Positions 42,065 to 55,221 are shown, counted from the first letter of the stretch. The stretch is 64,000 nucleotides of DNA from Linnemannia schmuckeri (GCA_029449235.1 JANATG010000018.1:1-64000); one strand, 5' to 3'. Notes: generated by a model from the sequence alone, not told the origin. Translations and numbers: made by a program.

Positions 42065-43124
42065 TTACTTCCTATAGTTGCGGCAAGCGTGGCGAGTGGC
42101 GACTGCACTCTCCTCGACCATGGCAAGCTCATGCTCATCCATTTCGGGATAGACGATTCTCTCGACACCGTTGGTGCCAACGGAGACGGGGAAGGACAGG
42201 CAAGCGTCAAACTTGTCACAGTAGGTCGAGAGGGGAACGACAGAGAGCTTGTTGAGGGTGATACAGAGGGCGACCTCGGAGACAACGGCAGCGATACCAA
42301 AGGAAGTGGCACCCTTGAGATCAATGATGCTGTAGGCTTTGCGGGCAACCTTTTCAGACATGGCAGCGCGGTCCATCTTTTTGATCTCCTCAAAGGCGAG
42401 CATGGGCTTGCCTCCGATGCTGGCGGACGACCAGACAGCGACTTGCTTGTCACCGTGATCACCGACAATGTAGGCGTGGACGGAGGTCTCGGAGACCTTC
42501 AAGCAATCCTTGACGGCGACGCGGAAGCGGACAGAGTCGAGGTAGGTACCGGTTCCGATGACTTGGTGAGGGGGGAGACCGGAGAGCTTCTGGGCCATGC
42601 AGGTAAGGACATTGACGGGGTTGGCAACGAGCATGAGGATGGCAGTCTTCTTGATGGGCTGGAGACCATCCAAGACGCTGCGGAGAATATCTTCGTTACG
42701 CTGGACGAGTTCGTCACGGCTCTCACCAGGCTTTTGGCGGGCACCGGCGGTGATGACAATGATATCGGCCTGACCGCATTCCTTGGGGGTGCCGACGCGG
42801 ACTTTAGTCGAGGAGACAAAGGCGGCATCCTGAAGATCGAGTACCTGTCCCTCACAGACCTTGGTGTTGAAATCGTTGATGAGCAACTCTGAGACGACGG
42901 AGCGCATTAAGCAGGCAAAGGCGATCGACGAACCGACGGAACCAGCGCCGATGATGGCCATTTGGGAACCTATCCAGTGAAGGTGGGATGGCTAGTATCG
43001 TGTATCGTGGCGTGGGAATGAAAATAAAAGCGAGCGGTGGAAATGGTCCTAGCATTTCATGATATAAGAGTGAGGGTATGGGTATAGGTGAGAATGGGTT
43101 ACCTTCTCTCTTGGCAGCAGACAT
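42065..43124 (-). CDS. L-lactate dehydrogenase
   Basis: Two exons, 43124-43103 (MSAAKRE) and 42969-42065, split by a 133-bp intron; 308 residues. The NAD-binding Rossmann motif is GAGSVGSS. The specificity loop reads TAGARQKPGESR: the Gln next to the first catalytic-pocket Arg marks lactate and not malate dehydrogenase (which has Arg there). Further signatures are NPVNVLT, GTGTYLDSVRFR, the active-site His in VGDHGDKQVAVWS, and DLKGATSFGIA. It interconverts pyruvate and L-lactate with NADH in the cytosol. The gene is convergent with the GTPase gene, 173 bp apart. A long opposite-strand frame across it is a shadow. Confidence 0.9.
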
Positions 43125-43281
43125 GTTTGAAAGTGTTGTGGATTGGAGGGGTGTGGGAGTAGGAGTGAGTGAGTGAGTGGGCGTTGTTGTCGTTGGAATC
43201 AGTAAAGATCAATGTGGATGAGGATGATAGAGAGTAAGAAAAGAAAAGAGGAAAGGGAGAGACCATGCCTACAATTTATAT

Positions 43282-43315
<34 letters not shown>

Positions 43316-44575
43316 ATGTCTGAGACGTAATGTTTAATGCTTTTGGTCGGATGGATGTAGGTATGATGTTTGATAGATGGCACTGAGTCTATCTATCATA
43401 CACATACACATGCATGAGACTCGACTTGGGCTTGCGGGATCGGACCCATGCGCCACACATATACTCTGTACACATACAATGCGAAATGTAGCATATTATT
43501 TACTATCACACAAGAAAACAAACTCCTCAGCCTCTCTCTCTCTCTCTCTCTCTGTAACAGAGATAATGAAAGAGAGTGGCCGTAAAAGGCGAACGTGCCT
43601 CATAGACACACATACATACCTGCCGATCTGTCAAATCGTCTTTTTGACTCCGTTCCCCTTTTGTTTGATCCTTGTACTCTACTCAACTCACCTCTCTCTC
43701 TCTCTCTCTCTTTCACACACAGGCCACCTGTGTAATAGTGCGTTTGTCGGTCAACAGCAATATAACCGGCTGCAGGCTGTCTGGCTGTTCTGCCTGTTGT
43801 TCTTGTTTTAAGGGCGTGTCTGAGTGAGGACGGGAAGAAGAGGAAGATCTATTTTTTACCCTTCAGCTTGTAGCCATGTCTTGTCTGTCTTGGCCTGTTG
43901 TAAGTGTCTCTGTTTGCAGATATGAGAGAGGGGCAATGTCTGAGTCGATGTGTGCGGGTGTTGAATCAACCCTCCGTGTCAGCAAAAGGAAACTGATACG
44001 AAATTATCATAACCATCACTAGAAATTTTTCTTCCCTCTTTTCTCCCACATCGGGACAAAGATTAGCTTGACCTAGAACCAACAGATCGGTCACGCACAT
44101 ACACATTAACACCAAATCCAGTCAATCCGGGCTAAAACACGATGTCATTGCAAATCCAAAAAAAACACTTCGACGACCAGGCATACAAGCGAAAGGAACG
44201 ACAAAAAAAAATAAACGCAGAAATCAAAACGGCACTTTTTGCACGTCCAACTTCCTCTCCCCACCCCCAAAATAAGCAAACGTAATTGAATTGCGGTCAT
44301 CATCTTCAGCCTCATCACCCATGTTCCATCGATAGGCAGTAATTGTATATCATCCCCAAGGAATGTGATCGTTGTTGTAATAGAGAGCGGCGATACCTTC
44401 TTTTGGAGTAAAAAGAAAAAAAAAAAAAAAAAGTCGATCGTTGCTACCAGTCGTCATAACCAAACGACTTAATCAGGTTTATATCACTCCGGCTTTGGAT
44501 TTATTATTGTTAATATCAGTGGCAAATAAAAAAAATAAAAAATAAAAAATAAAAAATAAAAAAATAACATTGGGA
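43125..44575. other. Intergenic region upstream of lactate dehydrogenase
   Basis: 1.45 kb with an A run of about 30 at 43284-43313, two CT-dinucleotide tracts near 43531-43553 and 43693-43710, another A run near 44410-44432, and AAAAATA-type repeats at 44526-44566 just past the end of the kinase gene. No coding frame or RNA gene was recognised. The left part should be the lactate dehydrogenase promoter. Confidence 0.6.
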
Positions 44576-47500
44576 TTAAGGACTACTATCAGTCGCAGAG
44601 ATGGACAGGTCGGATGAACTTCTTCCTACTTCTGACTCTGCTCCTCCTGCCTCTGTGTCTGTCCGGACAGAAGAACCTTGGCCATGGTCAGAACCCTGAC
44701 CATGACTGGTGCTCATCATTGTAGTCTCGGCACGCTTGCGATGTAACTCAATTGTACGGATCCATCGCTTCTGCTCATGCTTATCATGCGCAAGCAGATA
44801 GATCGGCAGGCTGTGGCGGAGACCCTGCTGCTCTTGGCATGAAATCGTCAACAGATCTAGACACTGCTTGTGTGCCACATACTTGCATCCTAGTACATCG
44901 GTATCGGTAAGTGGTATCAGTATCAATGTCAATATTGGTATTGGGGCACATGGTACCAACGATTGGGAGATGCGTGAAAGAAAGAGATAGAAGGAGGTGT
45001 AAGCAAGAAAGAACATGGACCATGCCATGCCCTGCAACGTTTTTTTTTCCTTCTTTGTGCTCATTTCTTTCTTAGTCTTGCATATTCATGCACGGTATGA
45101 CCTGGAATAACATGACGCGATATCGGGGTGTGGGGGAGAACAGAGGAGAGAGGGAGAGAAAAGTGCGAGGGATAGAAGAGAGAAAAAAAGAGGAGATAGG
45201 ACATGCAAGGAAGGAAAAAAAAAAAAAAAAAAAAAAGCTGGAAATGACAACACTAGAAGGACGAGAAGGGCAGAGGCCGACTGAAACAATGAGAAGGAAG
45301 ACAGTAGTGATGAAAAAAAGAGGGAATGGAGAAGGGGAAAACGATGATGCTGCAAGAGAAGCAAGAAAGAGAAAAAGACGAAGCAAACACTGTAAAACAT
45401 ACCGGAGCATTCGTAGCCTGACTTTTGCGATCCCCACAAGACATCGTGGCATTGGTGACATGACTTGGGAATCGTGTAGTGCTTGAGGTGGAACTGGTGC
45501 CCATTGATATCGCGTTGCTGTGTCCAAGTCGCGAGACCAGGCTGTAGGGGCGACAAACTCTTTGAATCCTATGTGGACAACAGCGGATGAACAAGGAAGG
45601 GTGGTTGATAACATTAGTATGCGAATCAAAACATGAATAGCATCCTACGATGATCATCGACTTACCGAGTTGAGTTTTTCGAGCTCGGCGGTCAATGTCG
45701 CTAATCGCTGCTTGGAACTCTCCATCTGGACCTCAACAGCAGACTTCCAGTTCCTCCGAATAACATTATTGGCAGAATTCATCAGCGGCGCTGCCATTTT
45801 TTCAGCTGCCTCCAGATGGCGGCGCTCGATCATGATGTGCTTCTCCAGCTCCTTCACCTTGAGGTTCCTCTCCGTCGAGAACAGATCGTGCGAAGACTCT
45901 GCCTTTGTCTATCATTCAACAAAGGACGAGCGGGAAAAGGTACCAATAAGTTTGTATACATGCACCTACTGCGATTGAAGTACTGCATAGAAAGGAATGA
46001 CGCTTGTACTTGGCATTCATCGTATTTACCTCTGGTGCGAGCAAGTACTGTGTCAACCGCTCGACCTCTGCCGACTTTTCCTTGATTAGTTTAGTACACA
46101 CATCGACGTTCTCCTTGGACTTGACATACGCATCGCTCGTGCCCTTGTTTCCCATCCAAGCAACCTGCATCGACTCTGCTCCTCGCTTGATCTGCTCCTC
46201 CTTGACAATCTCGGCTTTGAGAGTGTCGATCTTGGTCTGAATCTCAGCCTTGGTCATGTTAGTTGAGTGTACAGGGTGAGAAGCAGAAAGGATCGATTGT
46301 GCCTGTGGACCAAACATCTCCGTCGTAGCAGTCTGGTGAGATAAATAATAAAATTTGAAAAACCAATGTTAGAGAGAGGGGGAGATCATGACTACCATTG
46401 CCCACAGGTACTTGATCCGTAAACTACTCATAGTGGAACATACCGAGAGGGTCGAATGTGTAGAACTCGTGCCGACGTTGGAGCTTCGCAGCTGGAAGAT
46501 GCACTCCAGCTCCTTGGCCGTCGCATGAATCAGCTCCGATCGATTCACAGTTCGAACGCAGAAAAAGTCAGACCTATAATATATATAGGGCGTGTCGGTA
46601 AGTTTCTGGCTGTTGTATACTTGCTTGCTAGAGGATGCATAAATAAAGAGGAATAGGTATAATACCTCAAGTCGGCGAGAACCTTGCATGACTGGGAGGT
46701 GCCGGGGTCGCCCTCCTTCTCGAGTACATAGATCTTCATGTCCCTTAGGACGATGAACTGCTTCTTCCAGCTCTGCTTCATACTCTTCCTCTCTGCCGAC
46801 GGCCAAGAGATTCGGATCCAGCCAGAGACATCATCAGGCGCACACAACTCCATCATCATCTTGGTAGGACTAGTCAGAGACTGGGCATCGTGTGACCAAA
46901 GCGAATGTACCGGTGAAGCAACCCTATCGGGACTTCGAATTCCTTGCTGACGACCCTTGTCCTGCTCCAACTGTTTGATTTTGTTCTCCAATTCGGTAAT
47001 CTTTTCTCCTTGCTCTTCTAACTGCTGAATCAGGACCTTGTTGCTTGCCCGCTCACGCTTCAGCATCGATGGGTAGATGGTACGTACGCTTCCGCCGTTA
47101 GTCCCTGTCGATGAATCCATTGCTGCAACGGCCGCTTCACAAGCCCGGGTCAACTGAACAATCTCAGCGTCCTTGTTCTCCAAAGCCTCCAGCGCCTTGT
47201 TAAGAGACTGTTGGAGGGTGTTCTTCGCGTCGATTTGTTGACGGAGATCCTCCTCGAGCCTCTTTCTTGTCTGAAGTTGGTCCGCGACATCTTCCTGGGC
47301 GCCTCTCAACGTCTTCTTCAGCTCCGAGACTGAGTTCCTGTACTCCAATGTCGTCTTCTCCTCCTGACGTTCCATATCACGGATCTGCAACCGCAATGCC
47401 TCGTTCTCCTCACGAAGTCGATTACCTCTCTCCATCTCGGCCAAAAGGAGCTGGTTCTCCTGCAGACGATCATGCTCCTTCTGGTTGCGAAGTTCCTCAT

Positions 47501-50271
47501 TCTCCGCCTTGAGGACCGAAACCTTGCCACCCTCAATTTCCTGCTTCAAGATTGACTCGCGTTGACGTTCGATTTCGTTCTCGAGCTCGCCACACTTGGC
47601 CCTCATCGTCTCGTTCTCGTCCTCCAACTGGTGAGCCTTCTTTTGTTGTAGCGCAAGATTGTTCTTGAGATCCTGAGCCAACTCTTCCGCCTCGACACGT
47701 TCCCGCTCTGCGACTGCAGCAATACCGACCAACTTGGCCGAAAGCTCCGACTCCACTGCCGTCGCCTTTGAAACGTGCTCCTCGTACTGAGTCAATAAGG
47801 TTTGATGAACCGTATTGATCTCTGTCAACAGGTCCTCCTTGGTTGCCAGTTCAGTCACAAGTCGATGAACCTCCTGCTCCAATCGCATCCGCCCAACATC
47901 CTCCTTGTCAAGTCCAGTCAGTGAAGGCTCTCTCCGGAACTTGCTATGGGGTGAATCCTTCCCGCTGGCAGTGGTCGGTGGCATCAACTTTCCTGAGTCT
48001 TGCGGGTTGCTTGGTCCGAAATCGACAAAAGTCTGATAAGTGTATCCGATGAACGCCAGATTATAACCTTCAAACCGCCGAAGTCGTCCTCCTCGATAGT
48101 CGACGACTGTTGATTGCTTATCCTGCATAGTTTCGTCGCTCCCATCCAGATCGTCATCAAACCGAAAGTTTGAAGTATCATCTGGAGTCTCGATCACAGG
48201 CAAGAATGGTGGTGTCGCTATTCAGGGATGGATAGAAAGGTTGTGTTTGAATTTGAATGCCATAGCACGCGCCTACCATATCATTGATGCTTGTACCGAA
48301 GAGATTCGTTTGGTTCTTACATTTGCGAATATTATCCCAATCAATGCCTTTGAAGAACGGGTGTGCCTTGATCTCTTCAACTCCATTCTTTCCGAGACGG
48401 TTTTCCTTTCTCGCCAGCAGTCTATAATACGACGAACGATCGATGGCAAAGGAGTGGTGAGCAGGGCGTCGTTTGTTCTTTAGCTTGCACTGTATCCTTC
48501 GGCCACATATGCAAGTATACATACCTTGTGATAAGGTCTTTGCACTCTGTGCTGATTTCCATGCCCTTATCGAAACTGAGGTTTTTCTAATTTCACCAGT
48601 CCAGTCAGACATATAAAAGATCGTCAAGATCCATTTTTCAACACCAACTGTTCATCTCCATGACCTATTGCTAGCAGGATCGAGATGTTACCTCGTGGTC
48701 TCTGAGTAAGCGGATGATTCCCATGGCACTCTCAGCGAAAAAGGGTGGCTCACCAATAAGCAGCTCATACATCACGACACCAACTGCCCACCAATCAACC
48801 TCCTTGCCATAAGGCTTTCCACCTGACTGCGCGTCAACAACTTCTGGAGACATATAGTCCCATGTTCCCAGCGGCACCGTCTGACCATGGACCTAACATT
48901 GTTTCATTGATCAAGTTAACTTCTCGTTCGTCTGTCGTAACCTTGTCAGTTGGTAATTCTTCCAGAGCAAGAGTAGGGGCTCACCTGTCCGCTTGCATCC
49001 AGTCGAGCACAGGCACCAAAATCTGCGAGCATGATGTGACCAGTTGCATCCAGCAAGATGTTTTGAGGTTTGAGATCTCTACAGCAAAGAAAGACAGCAT
49101 GCAGTGCCACATCTCTTGTCAGTCACAATGGAACTCAGTTGTATGCCTCTTTGAGGAAGGTCACTCATCTGTTCTTTTCCACACCACGTACCGATGGATG
49201 TAATGATTCTTATGCAGCTCAGAGACAGCGAGAACAATCTCAGCGATATAGAATCGAATCTCGTCCTCTGTTAATGTAGTATCTTCGTCGTCGGACGAGT
49301 TTCCGTCATTGTCGTCTGCGTTGTGGCCATTTATCTTGTTCAGTTCGTCCTGTTTCTTATCCAGAATGCTGTAAAGGTCGCCTCCAGGCGCATACTCCAT
49401 CACAAGATATAGATTGATCTCATCCTGGAACGCCGCATGCAGTGTTGGAAACCATTCCGAGGTGATGGCCAGGACTTGTCGCTCCTCCATGTACAAAATT
49501 TTCTACAAAACGAAAATGTAAAAATTTAATGCAAGGGTACATCCATAGCACCTGTGGAAGCTACTTTGCAACAGCAACAAAAATGTGTCCTTACGTCTTT
49601 CTGGGAGAGAATATACATCTTATTCAGGGTCTTCATTGCATAGATGCCTCCGTCCAACCTGCTCCGGACAATCGACACCTAGTCCATACAGCATTGACGT
49701 ATGACTTATTAGAATTCTAGAACAAACATTTCCATATACAAAGGAATTAGGTTCAATGACGATGCTCTCTTTGACAAATAGATGTGTCGGTGTACCTTTC
49801 CATATTGTCCTCGAGTTAGTGCCTTCAGGGTTTCAAAGTCGTCCTTGTTAATCCGAAGCAGCTTCAACTGCGACACTGTCTTCTCAACTATAAGTTCGAC
49901 GAATAAACAAAAGGGTGTTACAAGTGTGTTATGCAACACAAAATAACTACAATGAAAGGAAAAGTGCTACAGCACTTACAGCGATCCCAGAAGGCTGGTA
50001 GTGCACCCCAGTTTTCCGTATTCAAGACAGCCCTTGTATCATCGTGGATGGCGATTAGCCCATCAACAAGAGCATCCACACCAGCTCCTCCTCGTACAGT
50101 GGACAGGTCTCCTGTGAGAGTTTCCTCATGACTATGAGCAAGTCGCAGGGTGCATTCCTTGTATTTTTCCAGTCTCTCCTGAAGAAATGTTGCCAGGGAC
50201 TTGTCGTGACTAGACTCCAGAAACTCTGTATAGTTCTGGCCCAGAGGGGCGACATGAAATGACTTTAGCAT
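44576..50271 (-). CDS. ROCK/DMPK-type Ser/Thr kinase with coiled coil, split PH and C1 domains
   Basis: Fourteen exons: 50271-49980, 49887-49796, 49678-49595, 49502-49192, 49078-48985, 48892-48692, 48586-48525, 48421-48321, 48217-46666, 46573-46444, 46332-46030, 45908-45666, 45568-45403 and 44889-44576; about 1,314 residues (human ROCK1 1,354). An N-terminal extension leads to an AGC kinase at about 107-395: TRGQYGKV, YAMKTL, HRDLKPQN, ADFG, GTWDYMSPEV and HPFFKGIDW. A Ser/Asp/Asn insert (about 49250-49330) lies in the middle of the kinase. About 300 residues of coiled coil follow. A PH start (SGWIRISWPSAERKSMKQSW, KKQFIVLRD) is separated from a PH final helix (HDKHEQKRWIRTIELHRKR) by coiled-coil stretches and a C1 zinc domain (H, CHQC, C, CKYVAHKQC). 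That split PH-C1 layout is typical of ROCK, a Rho effector controlling actomyosin. Confidence 0.88.
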
Positions 50272-51309
50272 CCTTTCCGTCTGGCAGTACTTGTTTTCCT
50301 GTTTGCTCTCTCTTCTTCCTCAAGATAGAGGGGGGAAGTGCCTTTGATAGTCAATCCCACAAGCTAGAGAGGGCCCAGCTGCTGCGTGCGAAAACGGTTA
50401 TGTTGTTACTGGTATAGTCTAGAGAGAACAAAATTATCCACCTAGCCGATGATCCTCTTTACAAGAAAGTACTCCCAATCTGAGGCGGTCGCGTTTTCAG
50501 ACCAAAGCACGTTGCAGTCAGGCTTAATAATACAACAAAGGGCAAGAGGCGCGGCGTGTGGTCAGCGAGGGGGGCGCACATAGTAAAGCAGAAGAAGGGG
50601 AGGGGTCTCACGGACAAAGGGTATGAAGGCATACACGTCACGGATAGAAGGACGATACTTCTCTCCTCGCTCTCTTTCCACAAAAACGAAAAACACTTTA
50701 CCCTTTTTACTGTCAGGACAAGATGTAGTTAGAGTAGGACCAAAGGCGGGTGTCGTGTAGTCGTGCTATTACTGATAGAGCAGGAATCGAAATTGATTGA
50801 ATGTAGGAGTGTTGAATGGTTCAGAAGCAAAAGTGTGGGAAGAAGGGAATGGGTGAGTGAGATTTGGAATGAAGAAGGGAACTGTTGTTTGATTCCATCG
50901 TCATTCGGTCTTTTTTTTTTTTGTGTGGGTGTGCGAAGCGTGTGTGTTCTAAAAAAAGGGGTTGAAAAAAGGGAGGCGATGGATGGCTGACCTGGCTGGC
51001 TGGCAGGCAGGACGCATTAAGACAAGGGTCAGGAGACAGGCCCGTGGCTTAGTCTCAGGCACACATTTGCACACGAACAGGTGCATCAACTGCTCTGCTA
51101 GGGCATGCACCAACTACTACTACCATCGCCGCCATGTCAAGCAGAACAAAACGGTAATGCGTGATGGATTGAGTGACCATGATAAGTGACACAAATAAAC
51201 ATTTATTTTATTTGTCACTGACGCCCCACACTTTGGACTCCTTGTCACATTGGTGGCCAAATCGCTCAAAGAGTGAGAGAGCCCCCATATCAGATCCACA
51301 GCTCACACA
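50272..51309. other. Intergenic region upstream of the ROCK-like kinase
   Basis: About 1 kb between the kinase start and the end of the Vms1-like gene, both minus strand. Open frames here are short and lack recognisable domains. GTGTG-rich stretches lie near 50925-50945. It should include the kinase promoter. Confidence 0.55.
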
Positions 51310-53757
51310 CTAGTCCTTGCCCTTGGACTTTGCCATCCGCAGAGCTCTTATCGGAAGCTGGGAAGCGCGTCTCGTCTCGGCGGCCTGGACTCGTTTCTCG
51401 CGATCAGCAGCCATCCCTTCCTGAACCGTGAGACGAGGGGACTCTGATCGACAGGATTCGACACTGAGCTCTGGCAGAACGACCAAATCCACGTCTTGTA
51501 CTACCTTATCATTACCATCGTGCTCATTATCAGATCTCTTGCCGCCGTTAGCCTTGGATCCGCCTTGCTTCTGCGACTCTGCTTCCATCTCAGGGCGTTA
51601 AGCCGGATGGGACACGGGCAAGGCCAGTTCAGTCCCATGCATCGGGCATTCTAGCCATGGCTATGCGAAACGCATTTCGAGTTTCCTTGTCCTTGGCTAC
51701 ATCATACGCAGTCCAGGATTTGGCGGAAATAGTGAGATCGAGCAATCCATCCGAAACTGGCTCTTGGGCCTTGTCCATGCGCTTGATCAAGGAAGGAATA
51801 GTGGCTGTCGGATCTGCACCGTTTTTCTCCTATAGCTGTTGAACCACTCGGGACTGTCCATGGAGGGATGCAAGGTGGAGCAATGTAGGTGTCCTCCGCT
51901 GGTCATATTCTTGACGCGGACTCTTGGGAAACAGGTGCGATGGATGCAGACCAGTTCGAGCGAAATGGTTGTCGATGGCTTCGACACGTCCCTTCTTGAC
52001 CAGTTCCACGACTTTGAGCAGGGATGCGGAAACAGACGGTGTAGAAACGGACTTGGCCTTGATTGTCACCGTTCCCGTAGCAATTGATGTAAGATCAACT
52101 GGGGCATGAGAAACCGTCTTGGGAGCGACAACCATTGCTTGCTCAACATCTTCAGCCAACTGATCCTCCTTGGATGGCAGCATGATCTTGACGGTGGTGA
52201 GTTCCTGGTATGCGCGTTGATCACTGTTAAAGTTGGGCGTCTCGTCACAAACGGGGACGACCGCAAAAGCTTTTTGACCAGCACAACTCATGATGGAGCC
52301 CTCGTAAAAGACAGTTCGCTTGTTGTTGCCAGGTGCATGCATAAACACACATTCGCTGTGCAAGGTCCATTCCGACCAGCTCTCCAGGACCTCTCTAACT
52401 TCCAGTTTCAACGCTGTCTCCTTGTACATGCGGGCCATCGCTCCTCCCGAGTTGGCGGCGCCAAAAGACGACTGGGTACCTCCATTTTTCCTTCGGACTA
52501 GTGTGAGATATGAGAAGAAATACAGCTGAACTTTTTAGTGAATGGTACTTTGGACAGAGTGAACAACTCTTGTGTAAATAATGTCAAAGTAGCTAAAGAC
52601 GTACCAATGTAACAATGGAACGTTTTGTGCGCAATAATCTTGAGCTCTCTGGTATGGCTACCCTGGCTGTGGGCTTTTTTAGCCTGGCCTCGTAGATCGA
52701 CGACCATACCAGCAAAATGACCTCCGCCGAGGAGAATCATTGTCCAATAACGAGGTGGAGTATCGATGGTGTCTGCGGGCTGGTGAGCGGGGGTTGCATC
52801 CATGGGTGTTGTGTTGTCGAGTGTGGGTATTGCCGGTGTTACTCCTGCTTCGCTTTCAAGATCCTTGTGAAGTGTTGAGATGACATCCTGCTCCATCTCT
52901 TCCGACTGTATTGACTGCTACTTTTGTTGACTTTCGAGAAGCGCCTTAGCCTCGGATCGAGCAGCACGCTTGGCCTTGACCTCCTTAAGTGGCGAGGGTG
53001 CCACGGGGATCTGAATGGACTTGATACGTTCGACGAGGTGGTTGCAGATTCCCCTGTTAGTCAAAACGTTCTTGTAGACACCGAACTGAACGGAGGAGCT
53101 GTACAGAGTGCTCGAGAACCAGAGCATGGGAGATGGGCAGATCTCCTGGAGTTGCTGCTCCTGAAGCATCCTCTGGCGCAGCAAAGAGGGATCAGATGCC
53201 TGTACCAGCCTGTTTTCTTTAACGTTGATCTCGAGCCGGCCCATGAGAGTTTGAACTGCAACTTCAGAACTGTTGTAGAGTACCATCGAAGCCGAGGTCG
53301 CTAATGGAGATGACTGTCGCAGAATGTTTTTGTGAGGGGTTGTAGTTGAGGGGGCTGCAGTTGCGGCGGTTGAGGTGAGAATCATGCTCTGAAATTGTTG
53401 AAAGGAGATGGGCGCAGCTTGTTGGTCCAAGAGTTGTTGTTTGAGGTAGTAAAGTTGCCAATCTGATTTGACATGCCCACGCTGTTTATCGACAGATGCA
53501 AACACAGGCACGGCACAGGTCTGGCAGGAAGGAGTTACTTTGAGGGGGAAGGAGAGGACCCTGTCTGGTTGTTCATCAGAAGCGATTAAAGATTCATGAG
53601 AGGAGGAAGTAAGGAGTTGTGTTGGTGGCTGGGTGGCGAGATCAGAAGTTGTGTAGGTAAGGATGTCAATGAGATCCTTTGGGAGGAAGAAGATTGAGAG
53701 TGACCGCAGGCTGCCGAGCACTGTTGGTGAGAGCGAAGGGACATCTGAGCTGTTCAT
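51310..53757 (-). pseudogene. VMS1: Vms1/ANKZF1 peptidyl-tRNA hydrolase homologue with in-frame stops and a frameshift
   Basis: Exon 1 is 53757-52605 and exon 2 is 52497-51310, joined by a normal intron at HCYI|VRRKNGG. Order: N-terminal segment, a C2H2-like finger (CQTC...RGHVKSDWQLYYLK, with Gln where the second His is expected), the VLRF1 release-factor domain (LLGGGHFAGMVVDL, AHKTFHCY, catalytic Gln in GGTQSSFG), an ankyrin segment (TLLHLASLHGQSRVVQQL), the PDAWD motif, and a C-terminal p97-binding VIM (REKRVQAAETR). Vms1 releases stalled nascent chains from 60S subunits in ribosome quality control. Breaks: TAG at 52918-52920, TAG at 51830-51832, TGA at 51629-51631 where family members have Trp, and one extra base near 51590 before EMEAE. 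A weak 75-bp intron (GTCAAG...ATACAG) could remove the first stop; the others have no such escape. Confidence 0.8.
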
Positions 53758-55101
53758 CGTGGGAAGGGATATGTGAAGGGACGAGGAAAGCAGCGCGAGG
53801 GAATAATATGCGTGACAGGATGTGAAGTGGCGAGAGAAAAAGAAGAAAGAAGAAAGAGAAGAAAGTAGGATACGTCTTTCTCAGACTCTTTAATAATAAA
53901 AGAGTGGGAAATGGACGTTTAATTGTTGTCGATGCGCCACAGAAGCAAGAAAAAAAAAAGACAAAGCTCCGATAGAAGCGATGTAGAGAGACCCTCTTGG
54001 AGTTCAATGAAGTACCACATAGAGAATATGATCTTCGTAGCCAATAATATGTTCCAGGAACCTCTACTAGTAAGTAAGACCGCCTAAACAAATATTTTAT
54101 TCTAGTGACTTAAAAGGGCCGTTCGAAGGAAGGGCCTTGTGCCCTGTGTCCGTGTCCATGGTCATTCTGCCTCAATATCATTCACTCTATGATGTCCATC
54201 CATGAAAAATTTCATATCCTCCTTCTCCTTGTCCCCTCGCTTTGTTCAATTGCATACACTCACCACTATCTTTATCCTCATCGTCCCTACTGTTTCGCTC
54301 CCCCTTTTTTGCTTCCTTTTCTTTATGCCCCTTCTTCGCTCTTCTTTCCCTTCTTTACTCGCCTTTTTTTCTTCCCTTCCTCACTTCATTCTGCCTTGTC
54401 TTCCCTTTCTCTTCCCCTTCCCTTCTCTTCGCCTCCCCTCTCCCACACCCGATCCTCAAAGAGACATCTCGCCTCCATCGCAACCCCATCGTAAAATACA
54501 CTTTACCTTAAACTACAATCTCTCTTCCTCCTCTTCTCTCTTCTCAGCATCTTGCCTCTCCGTTCACCTTCGGATCCAATGACATCAGCAACATCAGACT
54601 CCGAAGGCTGCTACTGCATCCAGGCACATTCCTGTCCACACTGGATCCTCTCTGCCCAACACCCGCTCTCATTACATCCACCTCCTCTCGATGGTAATCT
54701 TCTCTTTTTATATACCACTGTCAAGGCCAACTCATACATCAAAAGCCAAGCCCTCTTAATCAGCACCCTCCCCAAAGGCAGCTGCATAGCTTGTCCAACA
54801 CCGACTTAAAAAACAATCGCAAGTAGTCTCCCCCTTCTCCCTTCGTCTTTTCTTGGTCATCCTTCTTCCTCTGTCTTTCTCCTTTGTCTCCCACTCTCTC
54901 TCTCTTCACTTTCTCTGTCACCCCTTTTTTTACAACTAATACTGCTCTTTAGCGGTTGTCTCTTCGTCTATCTTTACTGCCGGCTGTGTCTATCGTCCGC
55001 GTGGTGTGTCGGGTGGTGCTCTTCCTGCTCTCTATGCTCATTGTACAAGGCATATCTTGCTAACCAGAGCTGTGTTGTCCTCTTTCAATTGATGATAGAA
55101 A
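53758..55101. other. Divergent intergenic region between Vms1-like and coiled-coil genes
   Basis: About 1.34 kb, strongly C/T-rich on the plus strand from 54200 to 54560. A short plus-strand frame at 54579-54806 (MTSATSDSEGCYCIQAHSC) could be a 5' UTR exon or upstream ORF of the next gene, since a GT-like donor follows GATG at about 54693, but nothing proves it. No RNA gene was seen. Confidence 0.5.
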
Positions 55102-55221
55102 ATGGCATCGGCGGTAGGGATCATAGACCCCTTATCTACGAGTTACAACGCGAGGTATGTCTCTCATAACGAACATGGGGTGTGTGCATTCTTATTGTAC
55201 CGAAGTGGGTCGAATCTCAGC

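Noticed and set aside
41951..42892. A plus-strand open frame of 313 codons
   Set aside because: It is exactly antisense to the lactate dehydrogenase gene, has an unusual composition and no recognisable domain; the minus-strand frame carries all family motifs.
42065..43124. Malate dehydrogenase as identity of this gene
   Set aside because: The specificity-loop residue is Gln (ARQKPGESR), the lactate dehydrogenase signature, not Arg.
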